A stretch of DNA of 64,000 nucleotides from positions 1,984,001 through 2,048,000 of the forward strand of contig CP060294.1 in the NCBI GenBank assembly GCA_014302835.1, written 5' to 3'. This document shows positions 8,232-17,500 of the stretch, piece after piece. Source of the DNA: Pedobacter sp. PAMC26386 (GTDB lineage: Bacteria; Bacteroidota; Bacteroidia; Sphingobacteriales; Sphingobacteriaceae). The notes under the pieces were generated by a model. It saw only the letters and a list, made by a program, of their open reading frames with translations. It was not told the origin of the DNA and searched no databases. Made by a program: the position numbers and the translations under genes. Numbering within the stretch: position 1 is the stretch's first letter; every line of letters starts with the position of its first letter.

Positions 8232-8951
8232 CTAGTCCTTTCTAAGCTGCTTTTCCAAATAATGGGTTGGTGTATCGAGATAATTTGCTTTGGGATCGAA
8301 ACCAGTATCTAATATTGTTTTTACACTGTCGGTTATCTCCCTAAAGACCTCCCTAAAATACGTATCTTTTGATAATTGTTGTTCCTGATGAATGAATTCC
8401 TTTTTAACAGGCTCGTGCGATTTCAATACACCTTTAAGAACCACTTCTTCAAAACCATTGCCCCTTAACAAAACAAGCACACTCCCCTTTCTGGCAATGC
8501 CAATTGAAAAAAGCAGACCTTTGGCTTCTTCTTTACTATGACCTAAAGTCCTAAACCCATCATTTTGGGCAGCATGTTTAAATATAGATTTAATCTTTTC
8601 TGCTGGTAAGTTTAAAGTATCGGCATAGAATTTCTGATCCCGATAGGAAACATAATCTAAAACCAATTTGGCAGGTAGTTTAATCTGGGTTGAATGATTA
8701 ATCACAACAAGATCTTTCCCCCAATAGGTATTCCTATAATTTACCTCCTCATGGCTGATACCTTCCCTACCACCATCAATAGTTATAAAATAGCTATCCT
8801 TAATATATAGGGGAGAGTCCTCAGGTGCAAAAGCTACTGCTTCATAATCGTATCTATCCCATGGTTTATACTCAAATAGTCTATATCCTATGCCAAATAA
8901 TAAAACCGCTGCAATGAGTATATTGACTAGATTAAAAAGATTCAGTTTCAT
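8232..8951 (-). CDS. Membrane-anchored hypothetical protein
   Basis: 239 residues. An N-terminal hydrophobic segment (about 4-21, LFNLVNILIAAVLLFGIGY) acts as signal anchor; the remainder is a soluble extracytoplasmic domain with no cysteine motif that I recognise, ending in a charged helix (YLEKQLRKD). It starts 3 bp after the small membrane gene at 8955-9248, so the two are certainly one operon. The family is not recognised. Confidence 0.6.
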   Translation of the reverse strand: MKLNLFNLVNILIAAVLLFGIGYRLFEYKPWDRYDYEAVAFAPEDSPLYIKDSYFITIDGGREGISHEEVNYRNTYWGKDLVVINHSTQIKLPAKLVLDYVSYRDQKFYADTLNLPAEKIKSIFKHAAQNDGFRTLGHSKEEAKGLLFSIGIARKGSVLVLLRGNGFEEVVLKGVLKSHEPVKKEFIHQEQQLSKDTYFREVFREITDSVKTILDTGFDPKANYLDTPTHYLEKQLRKD

Positions 8952-8954
8952 AAT

Positions 8955-9248
8955 TTAATGTTGAAAAGCATGGCCCATACCAATTAAATAGGTATATCCC
9001 AATAAGACCAGAATGGTAATGAGGATAAAAATAGCGAATGGCCACTTACTACTTTTATAAGTTAATGTATAACCTCCAATTTGAAGGGTAACAAAAACAA
9101 TGGAAGCAACTGAATAAGTTAGCTGGTCACCTCCTTCACTAGGGCTAGATCCAAAATAAATGAGCAACAGTAATATATTTACGCCGATCATAATTATAGA
9201 AAGATTATTATTCCAGACTTTTCGCGTATGTTCTATTATTACTGTCAT
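8955..9248 (-). CDS. Small three-TM membrane protein
   Basis: 97 residues with three hydrophobic stretches (about 15-33, 43-63, 68-91) and short loops. No known motif. It precedes the signal-anchored protein at 8232 by 3 bp, which suggests that the two products work together or at least are made together. Confidence 0.55.
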   Translation of the reverse strand: MTVIIEHTRKVWNNNLSIIMIGVNILLLLIYFGSSPSEGGDQLTYSVASIVFVTLQIGGYTLTYKSSKWPFAIFILITILVLLGYTYLIGMGHAFQH

Positions 9249-9374
9249 TAACTAAATGGTTAAAAATTTATTTATACAGGAAGCTAAGCAAATATTTCCT
9301 GATATTAATTAACTCAAGTTGCTGGATAAATAAGATTATCAGAAGTAAGTATCAACGGGTCGAAGTATTTATTC

Positions 9375-9995
9375 TCATTTCTTCGTGAGTTTATATCTCA
9401 AATGTGTTGTCAAGTCTGAAGGTATTACTTCCACAATTTGAATATCATATTTGTCTTTGTCAATGCTGTCAAACAGTCGGATACCGCTTCCCAAAAAAAG
9501 AGGCGCAATGTGAATAAAAAAGTCGTCTACAAGCCCTGCGTTGAGAAATTGTTGAATAGTATTTGCGCCACCTTGTATTCTTATGTCCTTTCCTTTTGCC
9601 GATTGTCTTGCTTTTTCCAATGCACTTTGTATTCCGTCATTGATGAAATAAAAAGTTGTTGCCCCCTTTTGAACCCAAGGTTCCCGCTTTTCATGTGTCA
9701 GAACATAAACATCTGCTTTGTATAAATCTTCTGCCCAATGGACTTCGCCTTCTTCAAACATTCGTTTTCCCATAATGTAAGAACCTGTTCTTGCAAACAC
9801 ATCATCAATTAACTTACTGTCTGCACCGTATTCTTCACCGCCTTCCATATTGATGTTTTTCCAAAATGCTTTTTGTTTAAACATCCATTTGTGAATTGCT
9901 CGTGCATTGTCGCCCATTGCGTTACTTGGACTCCTGTTATCGCCTGCGAAAAAACCATCAAGTGATATTCCGCTGTCAAAGATAATTTTGCTCAT
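9375..9995 (-). CDS. RibD C-terminal / dihydrofolate reductase-like protein
   Basis: 206 residues with the DHFR/RibD-C fold signature: an N-terminal strand FDSGISLDGFFAG, YIMGKRMFEEGE, VLTHEKREPW, and the NADPH-binding stretch DIRIQGGANTIQQFLNAGLVDDFFIHIAPLFLG, split across strands as in YyaP/YwjB-type reductases. The physiological substrate of this subgroup is unknown. A TAnnTTTG promoter element lies at 10020-10027 on the same strand. The gene is a single unit. Confidence 0.88.
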   Translation of the reverse strand: MSKIIFDSGISLDGFFAGDNRSPSNAMGDNARAIHKWMFKQKAFWKNINMEGGEEYGADSKLIDDVFARTGSYIMGKRMFEEGEVHWAEDLYKADVYVLTHEKREPWVQKGATTFYFINDGIQSALEKARQSAKGKDIRIQGGANTIQQFLNAGLVDDFFIHIAPLFLGSGIRLFDSIDKDKYDIQIVEVIPSDLTTHLRYKLTKK

Positions 9996-10019
9996 AATTT
10001 TTATTTATTTATTGTTCGT

Positions 10020-10027
10020 CAAAGTTA
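10020..10027 (-). promoter_or_regulatory. Bacteroidota -7 element TAACTTTG for the RibD/DHFR-like gene
   Basis: The minus strand reads TAACTTTG, a full match to the Bacteroidota consensus TAnnTTTG, 25 bp before the ATG at 9995. A matching -33 TTTG could not be found at the usual distance. Confidence 0.4.
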
Positions 10028-10269
10028 TTTTTTCTCCATTGGTTTGATTGTTAGTACTGTAGTTCTACAATTACCGCTAACGGATAAATTTGAGTAACGA
10101 CATTTAAATCATTCAAGCGATGCTCATAAAGAATAAAATTATAAGAATATTTTGTTTTATAGATGATTTGTTGAAAACAAGTCATCATGACGAATGATAA
10201 CCGACGTAAGGTAATTGACAGCGAGTTTATTACTCAATTTGGTTATGACAAGCACAAAAAAGAAATCAA

Positions 10270-11220
10270 CTAATCAAGAGGAGAAACCAGGACTTCTTCT
10301 TCAAAAACAGTATAGTCCTCTCTATTATGGATTGGGATAATTTTAAATGCCTTTATTTTGGAAAGGTCACTAATACCTGTAATTTCCTGTAATCCCTTTA
10401 CTTTATCTTTGATTAAGGATCGGTTCATAGAGAAAGAGTTGGAAGAGATAAATTCTTCGTTATCGGGCAAAGAAATCACACCTAAAGGTCTTTTCAACTG
10501 TGAAAATGCTCTCAATGTATACTTTGCTTTATCCGAATCACTACTTTGAACTAAGATCAGTCCTCTGGACAATCCTGCCTGAATACGAAATACTTTATTA
10601 TCTAGAAATTGATCTTCTTTTTTATCTGGCTCATATTCAGAGATTAATACCCCTCCATTTTCAAGAACCTGTGCTGCTGATAATTGCACTTTCTCTGAGG
10701 CTGTAGTAGAGAGATTAAGACCACATGATAAAATCCCGGTCGCAAACGGAATAACGACCTGATCATCGATTAGCACACTTTCATCAATCCCTTCCTGAAA
10801 TACAGTACATAAAGACCATTTTTGAACAAAATATGCAGCAATCTTATTGGCGATACGATTACCTAATATCGTAGAATTTCTTGAACCAATAACACAAAAA
10901 CACCTGGAGAACAACTTGATATCACCTTGAATATAGAGCAATACAGGCGGATCTTTGATTTCTAGCAAACTAGCTGGATAAGCCTCATCAACAACACTTA
11001 GAATTGATATTTTCAATTTTCCACAGGTAGCAATCAGCTCTTTAGCTTCTTCCAGGTTTTGCTCTAATTCTTTCAAATAAGATTTGCCCCCTATTCCAGC
11101 CAAAAGGCCTAAGTCATAATTAAATGCTTTGATTGACTTGAAATGTTTTTTGAAAAATGCAGGCCCTACTCCACGAATTTTTGAATAAGCTATAAGATGT
11201 AAAAGGTTATTGTTCTGCAT
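10270..11220 (-). CDS. DprA/Smf-like DNA-processing protein, divergent and short
   Basis: 316 residues. The N-terminus (KIRGVGPAFFKKHF) resembles the helix-hairpin-helix/SAM-like start of DprA, followed by YPASLLEIKDPPVLLYIQGD and the Rossmann segment CVIGSRNST. The usual SGxARGID motif is degraded to FQEGIDESV, and the GxxAVL and GG motifs read IPFATGILSCGLN and ENGGVLISEY. The C-terminal winged helix of typical DprA (about 370 aa) is absent. DprA loads RecA on incoming single-stranded DNA, but the changed motif makes a specialised or degenerate role likely. No partner genes for a defence system are adjacent. Confidence 0.7.
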   Translation of the reverse strand: MQNNNLLHLIAYSKIRGVGPAFFKKHFKSIKAFNYDLGLLAGIGGKSYLKELEQNLEEAKELIATCGKLKISILSVVDEAYPASLLEIKDPPVLLYIQGDIKLFSRCFCVIGSRNSTILGNRIANKIAAYFVQKWSLCTVFQEGIDESVLIDDQVVIPFATGILSCGLNLSTTASEKVQLSAAQVLENGGVLISEYEPDKKEDQFLDNKVFRIQAGLSRGLILVQSSDSDKAKYTLRAFSQLKRPLGVISLPDNEEFISSNSFSMNRSLIKDKVKGLQEITGISDLSKIKAFKIIPIHNREDYTVFEEEVLVSPLD

Positions 11221-11377
11221 TAGTTCGCGGATCTGTCTATTACTTTAATGAATTGAATTGCCCAATATAATAATTTAAGAAAGAATCAAGATAAAATGAT
11301 GTCATTCACTCTTTTTAAAGAGACCAATAAAGCCATTGAAGATGGGCTTCACCTTGGCGATATTAATGATGTAATAT

Positions 11378-11593
11378 TTAGGCTGGAAATAAAATAGTTT
11401 CCTTAGCCTTCCTGAAATCAGATGGCGATATACCCGAATACGTTTTAAAGAACCGACTAAAATAAATGACACTTTCAAAGTTAAGGATACCACAGATCTC
11501 CCTAACTGTATGAGTAGTATATTTCAGTAAATACCTGGTTTCCTGAATAACCCGATAATGTGTTATGGTATTTATCCTACCAGGTATATCTGC
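11378..11593 (-). pseudogene. Relic of an AraC-family regulator (C-terminal HTH only)
   Basis: The minus strand, read from 11593 to a TAA at 11378-11380, encodes 71 residues including YLLKYTTHTVREICGILNF and ESVIYFSRFFKTYSGISPSD followed by FRKA. This is the second helix-turn-helix of an AraC/XylS protein (T-V-x-E-I-x-x-x-L-x-F-x-x-x-x-Y-F-S-R-F-F-K-x-x-x-G-x-S-P-x-x-F-R). The sensor domain and first HTH are missing and there is no start codon. By chance the frame follows directly on the stop codon of the MmcQ-type gene. It occupies the otherwise empty gap 11221-11593; the rest of the gap shows nothing else. Confidence 0.75.
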
Positions 11594-11941
11594 TTATCTA
11601 ATCTCTTCCTGCATTTTTTTCGGCAAACTTTTCAGTATCAATTCATAGGAATGGTCTATGATCTCCAGTAACTGTTTAAAAGTTAAGCGACCATCCATCG
11701 CAACTGTATTCCAGTGCTTTTTATTCATATGAAAACCGGGTCTTACTTCTTCGTATTGTTCACGCAATTCTATAGCGCGTTCCGGATCACATTTAGCATT
11801 AAAACTCCTGGTCTCTTTAAGCCCAACGAGCAGAAAAATCTTCTCACCTACTTTAAAAACAAGGGTATCCTCACCAAAAGGAAACCCTTCTGTTGCGCCT
11901 GCCTTTTGCAGACAATAATCACGTAATTCTTCTATATTCAT
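11594..11941 (-). CDS. MmcQ/YjbR-family DNA-binding-like protein
   Basis: 115 residues matching the MmcQ/YjbR (double wing) family: MNIEELRDYCLQKAGATEGFPFGEDTLVFKV at the start, then LKCDPE-like NAKCDPERAIELREQY, PGFHMNKKHWNTVAMDG, and a C-terminal helix. These proteins have a CyaY-like fold; the molecular role is unsettled. The start is supported by the family-typical N-terminus. It is a single gene divergent from the hemolysin III gene. Confidence 0.9.
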   Translation of the reverse strand: MNIEELRDYCLQKAGATEGFPFGEDTLVFKVGEKIFLLVGLKETRSFNAKCDPERAIELREQYEEVRPGFHMNKKHWNTVAMDGRLTFKQLLEIIDHSYELILKSLPKKMQEEIR

Positions 11942-12083
11942 TGGTTGTGTTCTTTTACATTCATTAATTGTATTTCTTTACCAATTCCAATAAATTTATG
12001 TTGTTCGAATATAGGTAATAGTATAAAATTAGTAATTATAATAATCACACGTAACCTTTCTACTACCGGATTGTTTATATTTT

Positions 12084-12722
12084 ATGGAAACTATAATCCG
12101 AAAGTATTCACGTAAACAAGAACTTATTCATGGCTTAATCCATGGAGTTGGTGTAATATTCGGTGTCAGTGGTTTACCTGTACTGGTAGGAATTGCAACC
12201 GCCCATAATAATGTACCCGCGATAATCGGTGCCGGGATATATGGATTCTGTTTCCTGCTACTATTTACCTGCTCAATGGTCTATCATCTGGCACTTGAAC
12301 CTGGTGTAAAAAGATTGTTTGAGATCTTTGACCACATCAGTATTTACTTCCTGATTGCAGGTTCCTATACCCCATTTTTACTGATCTATATGAACAATAG
12401 CTTCGGAATTACGCTATTATCGGTTTTATGGAGTCTTACAATTCTGGGAATATTCTTCAAGATCTGGTTTACCGGCAGGTTCAATATTGTATCCACTACA
12501 ATCTACCTATTGATGGGCTGGATGCTGATAGCTGGTGGAAAAAGATTTTTCGCAGAGCTTCCATCCTCAGTCATCATTATGCTAATTATTGGTGCCGGGC
12601 TGTATTCGATAGGTACTGGATTTTATATTCTGGGTAAAAGATCTTATACGCATGCAATCTGGCATTTATTGGTACTGGCAGCAGCCATCTGTCATTATGT
12701 GGCTGTGCTGTTATCTATGTAA
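12084..12722 (+). CDS. Hemolysin III / PAQR-family membrane protein
   Basis: 212 residues with seven predicted membrane helices. Family motifs: an early H (QELIHGLIHGVGV), CSMVYHLALEP, DHISIYFLIAGSYTPF and the C-terminal HAIWHLLVLAAAICHY with an HxxxH pair; these residues form the metal site in PAQR-fold proteins. Bacterial members (YqfA, HlyIII) are inner-membrane proteins linked to membrane lipid homeostasis, with the hemolytic activity known only for a few. The gene stands alone. Confidence 0.9.
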   Translation: METIIRKYSRKQELIHGLIHGVGVIFGVSGLPVLVGIATAHNNVPAIIGAGIYGFCFLLLFTCSMVYHLALEPGVKRLFEIFDHISIYFLIAGSYTPFLLIYMNNSFGITLLSVLWSLTILGIFFKIWFTGRFNIVSTTIYLLMGWMLIAGGKRFFAELPSSVIIMLIIGAGLYSIGTGFYILGKRSYTHAIWHLLVLAAAICHYVAVLLSM

Positions 12723-12756
12723 ACAGGAAATTGGAGATGTTCCCCAAAAAATCAAG

Positions 12757-12942
12757 CTAAAAAGGGTCATCCACGGAATTTTCTGCAATCAAATACCATT
12801 TCCCTTTCCAATCGCCTTCTTTATTTCCAGTCAGGTTTTTGAATGAGTCCTGACTAAACCAATATCGACTTTGTAAACTATCAAAATCAGATAAGCTGGC
12901 ATAATGATCAGGTAAATAGTCATTATCAATATAAGATCCGCT
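12757..12942 (-). pseudogene. Relic of a SMI1/KNR4 (SUKH)-type protein, C-terminal part
   Basis: An open minus-strand frame without start codon ends at TAG 12757-12759. It encodes SYIDNDYLPDHYASL, SQDSFKNLTGNKEGDWKGKW and YLIAENSVDDPF. The pattern W-x-x-x-W-x-(V/L)-I-A-(E/D)-x-x-x-D-P-(F/I) near the end is typical of SUKH-superfamily proteins, many of which are immunity proteins. The frame stops just where homologues continue FID or FVD. The identification is from the pattern only. The remaining gap 12723-13138 holds another open frame in the opposite direction that I could not identify. Confidence 0.45.
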
Positions 12943-13138
12943 TTAATAAATTCTTTAATGAGGAGTGGGATATCCATAACCTTAATCTCTATAATAAGAC
13001 CGAAAATACAATTATCAAACCATTAATAAAGGGCCAATCTTAATAGAATGACCAGACAATTTCCTTGCAGATACCAGTCTCAATTTATAGATTTGATATA
13101 GGGGAAAGATAACTTTCCGGCCCATAAATAAACCCACA

Positions 13139-13684
13139 ATGACGCTAAACGTTGACGAAAACATAAAACTTGAGCTCACATCAAAAAAGCAGGTTGTGGC
13201 TCTTTTTCAGGCCATAGACAACAACAGAGAACACCTTTCTACGTTTTTGCCATGGGTGGACAATATAAAGACCATAGAAAACTTTAGTAATTATATTGAG
13301 GGTGCCGAATTACTAATTCAACAACAAAAGGAAGTTAGTTTTGCAATTCTACTTGACGGAAATCCGGTAGGAAGAATCGGACTACATCATTTGAATATGC
13401 TTAATAAATGTGCTGCAATCGGATATTGGTTAACGAAAGAAGCTCAAGGAAAGGGTATAATAATGAAATCGTGTGAAGCTTTGATCAATTACGGATTTCA
13501 AGATCTGGGCTTACAAAGAATAGAAATAAAAGCTGCGGTTAATAATGTAAGAAGTCAGGCAATCCCACAAAAGTTAGATTTTAAAAAAGAGGGCATATTA
13601 AGACAGGCGGAGTTGGTAAACGATGAATTTCTTGACCTCGTGTTATATTCATTATTGTATGACGAATATAACACCAGATTTTAA
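13139..13684 (+). CDS. GNAT-family N-acetyltransferase (RimJ/RimL type)
   Basis: 181 residues; the RimL-like opening NIKLELTSKKQVVALFQAI, a central AILLDGNPVGRIGLHHL, the CoA-binding stretch IGYWLTKEAQGKGIIMKSCEAL (QGKG loop) and the C-terminal pattern NNVRSQAIPQKLDFKKEGIL, where the common N-x-x-S-x-x-(V/A) helix is followed by L-x-F instead of L-G-F. It is probably a protein or small-molecule acetyltransferase. It precedes the hypothetical gene at 13702 by 17 bp. Confidence 0.85.
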   Translation: MTLNVDENIKLELTSKKQVVALFQAIDNNREHLSTFLPWVDNIKTIENFSNYIEGAELLIQQQKEVSFAILLDGNPVGRIGLHHLNMLNKCAAIGYWLTKEAQGKGIIMKSCEALINYGFQDLGLQRIEIKAAVNNVRSQAIPQKLDFKKEGILRQAELVNDEFLDLVLYSLLYDEYNTRF

Positions 13685-13701
13685 ATAGAAGCTAGCTATA
13701 A

Positions 13702-14292
13702 ATGAAGGAGGAACAAACTGACATACCAAATATCAAAAAGGTAATACCAATTGATACTTACGGACTTATCTTTCAGTTTAACAATCTGGAATACAGAATA
13801 TTTGAACCAGGAAAGTCTGGATTATATAATAAAAACGCCTTTTTGGCTTACCCGAATAAGCTAAAATCGTTTACTTTTAAAGTGGACGAAATTGTATGGA
13901 GCAACCAGGTTTCATTTGATAAGAGGTTTATCTATCAAAATTCCCATTCTATATCTTTAGATGATTTACAACGTAACTATCTTACTGTAAGTTTCAAAAA
14001 TCAAGCGCCAACAACTGAGCATAAAACTCATCATGAGTATCGGTTTTATCTACTGCCGTTAAATTATGACGAACCTTTTGTATTGGAAGAATCTATTGGC
14101 GGAGGACATGCTGAAATGGGTGGTTCAGTTAGATATTCCTTAAAAGCATTGTTAAATAGTGCAGACTGGAAGGATCATCTAGAAAAATCAGGCTGTGCCT
14201 GGGCCATTGACATCATCGAACAAAACACAAATGATGTGGAAAAAACAATAAATGCTATAGTTTCTGAAATTTGTAAACGAAGCATATTCTAA
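13702..14292 (+). CDS. Hypothetical soluble protein
   Basis: 196 residues, no signal or membrane segment. The sequence is rich in aromatic and charged residues, with SLDDLQRNYLTVSFKN, YRFYLLPLNYDEPFVLEESI and a GGGHAEMGGSVRY loop, and a helical tail ending ISEICKRSIF-like (VSEICKRSIF). I do not recognise the family. It follows the GNAT gene closely and is probably co-transcribed. A likely relic of a serine hydrolase on the opposite strand runs into its 3' end. Confidence 0.5.
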   Translation: MKEEQTDIPNIKKVIPIDTYGLIFQFNNLEYRIFEPGKSGLYNKNAFLAYPNKLKSFTFKVDEIVWSNQVSFDKRFIYQNSHSISLDDLQRNYLTVSFKNQAPTTEHKTHHEYRFYLLPLNYDEPFVLEESIGGGHAEMGGSVRYSLKALLNSADWKDHLEKSGCAWAIDIIEQNTNDVEKTINAIVSEICKRSIF

Positions 14293-14372
14293 TCTTTACA
14301 GCTAATAATTTATTGTCTTCAATTATACCAATATCAACAGTTGGGATATTCAGGTCTTTTCGCCATTGCATG
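14283..14372 (-). pseudogene. Possible relic of a beta-lactamase-family serine hydrolase (N-terminal piece)
   Basis: The minus strand reads FMQWRKDLNIPTVDIGIIE then DNKLLAVKI before running into the tail of the gene at 13702. The pattern NIPxVxIGIIEDxKL is the usual beginning of the mature part of class C beta-lactamase-like proteins. The match is short and rests on pattern memory. The rest of the gap 14373-14585 has no gene that I can identify; it must carry the promoter of the SusC gene. Confidence 0.35.
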
Positions 14373-14585
14373 AAATCTTGTCAAGGTAATCGGGAGTTTT
14401 CGGCTCTGCTTAACACTATTAGAGTTACCTGTAGCCAATTCCGACTAGTGAATTACAGCATAATCCATCGCTCTCAAATATTAAATTCCCGACATGGCCT
14501 CTCCTTCTTGTTAATAAATACTTAACAAAAGTTTAGTACAGTAATAATAAACAAAGTTTAGCTTTACTATACAAACCAACCAATC

Positions 14586-17500
14586 ATGACAACACATTTA
14601 TTCGCAATCAAAACCCTGATCATCTTCATGTTACTCTCCTGTTGCATACAGGTATCAGGACAAACAAGAGTGAACGGAAAAGTAACAGATGCATCCAGCT
14701 CAGTACCGGGTGTAAGTGTTTTTAACCGAACCTCTTCAAAAAGTACAATCACCGATCTGAATGGCGATTATGCTATTACAGCTAAATCGGGAGACGTTCT
14801 CGAATTTAAATCATTAAGTTTTATTTCACAGCGTGTAGTGGTTAGCAGCAATGCAACAATTAACATCACTTTACTAACCGATTCAAAATCTCTGAACGAG
14901 GTAGTGGTAACAGCTTTAGGTATTAAAAAGGACAAAAAGGCTGTAGGTTATGCGGTACAGGAAGTAAAGGGAAGTGATTTGGTAAAGGCCAGAGAACCTA
15001 ATGCCATAGCTTCTTTAACAGGAAAAGTCGCTGGTTTAACCATCGCTGCGAGCTCTAATCTCTTTGGAAACCCAACTATTGAACTACGCGGTCAGACAGG
15101 AGTATTAATCGTTGTTGATGGTGTACCTGTAAGCTCAGATTCCTGGAATCTTACCCCGGATGACATTGAAAGTTACTCCGTACTTAAAGGAGCAAATGCT
15201 GCAGCTTTATATGGCAGCAGGGGCCAAAAAGGAGCTATTCTGATTACTACAAAAAAAGGCGGTAATATTAATAAACCCTTTACCGTAGAATTTAATTCCA
15301 GTACTCAACTTCAAAAAGGTTACAATGCAATCCCTAAACAACAAACCGCTTATGGCCCAGGTGATAACTTTAAATATGCATTTAAAGATGGAAAAGGTGG
15401 CGGTATCAATGACAATGATTATTTTATCTGGGGTCCACGTTTTGAAGGACAACCTATTACTCAATACAACAGCCCCGTGGCTGCAGATGGCAGCCTAACC
15501 CCCATCCCTTGGTTAGCGAGAGGTAAAAACAATTTGAATAATTTTCTGCGCGATGGACTACTGAGTACTAATAATATCGCTATAGCTGCCAAAAATGAAA
15601 ATGGCGAAATGCGCCTCTCTCTTTCACAAATGTATCAGCGTGGTACAGTACCAAATACTAAACTAAGCAGTACTAACTTTAATTTTTCTGGAGCTATAAA
15701 TGCAGGTAAAAAGGTAAGATTTGATGTAAATATTAATTATAACAAACAAGGCACACCTAATTATCCGGATGCGACATATGGCCCGCAGAGTTACATATAT
15801 TTAATGAATATATGGGGAGGTGCAGATTACGACGTAAACGATTTAAAGAATTACTGGCAACCTGGTAAAGAAGGAATTCAGCAATACAACCGAGAATATA
15901 CAATCTATAATAATCCATGGTTTGTTGCTAATGAGCAATTACATGGCTATTACAAGGATGATATTTATGGCTTTGTTCAGATGAAATATGACATCACCGA
16001 CAAACTGAGCTATAATATCAGGACAAATGTAAGTACATGGAACCGGAATCAAACTTATAAATACCCAATTTCAGGAAACTTCTATAATGGCGGGATTAAC
16101 CAGGTTGGAGGTTACGAGGAATTCTACGATAAATTTTGGGAAAATAATACGGAAACTTCCTTAACCTACAAAAATAAATTCCACGATTTCAATTTAAGAA
16201 CCTCGGTTTTTGGCAACCTGCGAACCGTAAATATTAAGTCACTGGATGCGTCTACTAACGGAGGGCTAATTGTACCTGGTGTATATACCTTATCAAATAC
16301 TGTATTACCATCTAAGCCAACAAACCAATTTGCCCAAAGACAGGTTGCCAGTGCATATGGTTTACTAGATCTGGATTACAAAAGCTTCTTATACCTGAAC
16401 TTCACCGGTCGTTTTGATCGTTCTTCTACCTTACCTGTTAAACATGATACCTATTTTTATCCTTCTGTTTCTGTCAGTGGCCTGCTTTCTGAAATTATAC
16501 ACTTGCCTAAAGCGGTGTCATATCTGAAAGCAAGGGCTTCTTATGCAAACGTGGCAAGTGATGTTGTAGACGAGGACAGACAATATGATGTCTATAAACT
16601 GATCTCTACTTATAGTGCATATGACAAACGCTGGAACAACAATACTGGTGTCGGTTATAGCGGCACCCAGTATAACACCGATTTAGAAGCTGCACGAATC
16701 AAAACTACAGAAGTTGGTTTAGAAGCCCGTTTTTTAAATAACCGTGTAGGTTTTGATATGGCTGCATTTTATAATATTGAAGGACCAGGTATAGTGAATG
16801 TAGACACGTCTCCGGCTTCAGGGGTAACTGCTACACAAAAAAATGCCTTTACATATACCCGTAAAGGTTTAGAAATCACTATTGACGGAACTCCGGTTAA
16901 AACGCAGGACTTTTCATGGAATATATTGTTCAACTGGTCAACCTACAGAAAATGGTTAAAGTCAATTGATGGCGTATTGGACCGCGATGGCATGACTAAA
17001 GTAGGTGATCGTGCTGATGGCTATTTTATTAAAGATTTTCAGCGTGACCCAAATGGAAAGATCATTGTCGGAACTAATGGACTTCCTGCATTCAACCCCT
17101 ATCAAACCAAAATAGGCTATTACAACAATGATTTCGTTGCCAGTATTAGCAATACATTCAAATATAAATCATTGAGTCTGAGCTTTCAGGTAGATGGCCG
17201 TTTTGGTGGCAAAATTGGTAATTATGTAGATCAGATGCAGTGGAATTCAGGTACTGCTCCTGAATCTGACAATGCTTTCCGTCTTTCTGATTGGAATAAC
17301 CGTGACAATCCAAACTGGAAAGGTACGGTGATGAGCGATGGTCTAAAAATTGTAAGCGGACAATTGAATACCGATCAGGATGGCCGTGTCATCTCAGATA
17401 CCCGCGTATTTGCTCCAAATGATGTCCCCGTTTTATATCAAAGCTGGGCAAGAAGCTATAACCGCTCTGATTATGAGTTAACCAGAAGCCGGACTTACGT

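Noticed and set aside
10187..10273. 28-residue plus-strand frame (MTNDNRRKVIDSEFITQFGY onward), slightly reminiscent of a transposase start
   Set aside because: Too short, overlaps the end of the DprA-like gene, and no terminal inverted repeats or further transposase sequence are present.
12858..13043. Plus-strand open frame of 61 codons opposite the SUKH relic
   Set aside because: No start codon and no recognised motif; its composition (Asn, Tyr, Lys rich) is what the reverse of AT-rich coding sequence gives. The minus frame fits a known family pattern.
10270..14292. DprA-like, SUKH relic and GNAT genes as a defence or toxin island
   Set aside because: The genes are on different strands with separate regulation, the SUKH piece is a relic, and no nuclease, toxin or mobile-element gene accompanies them.
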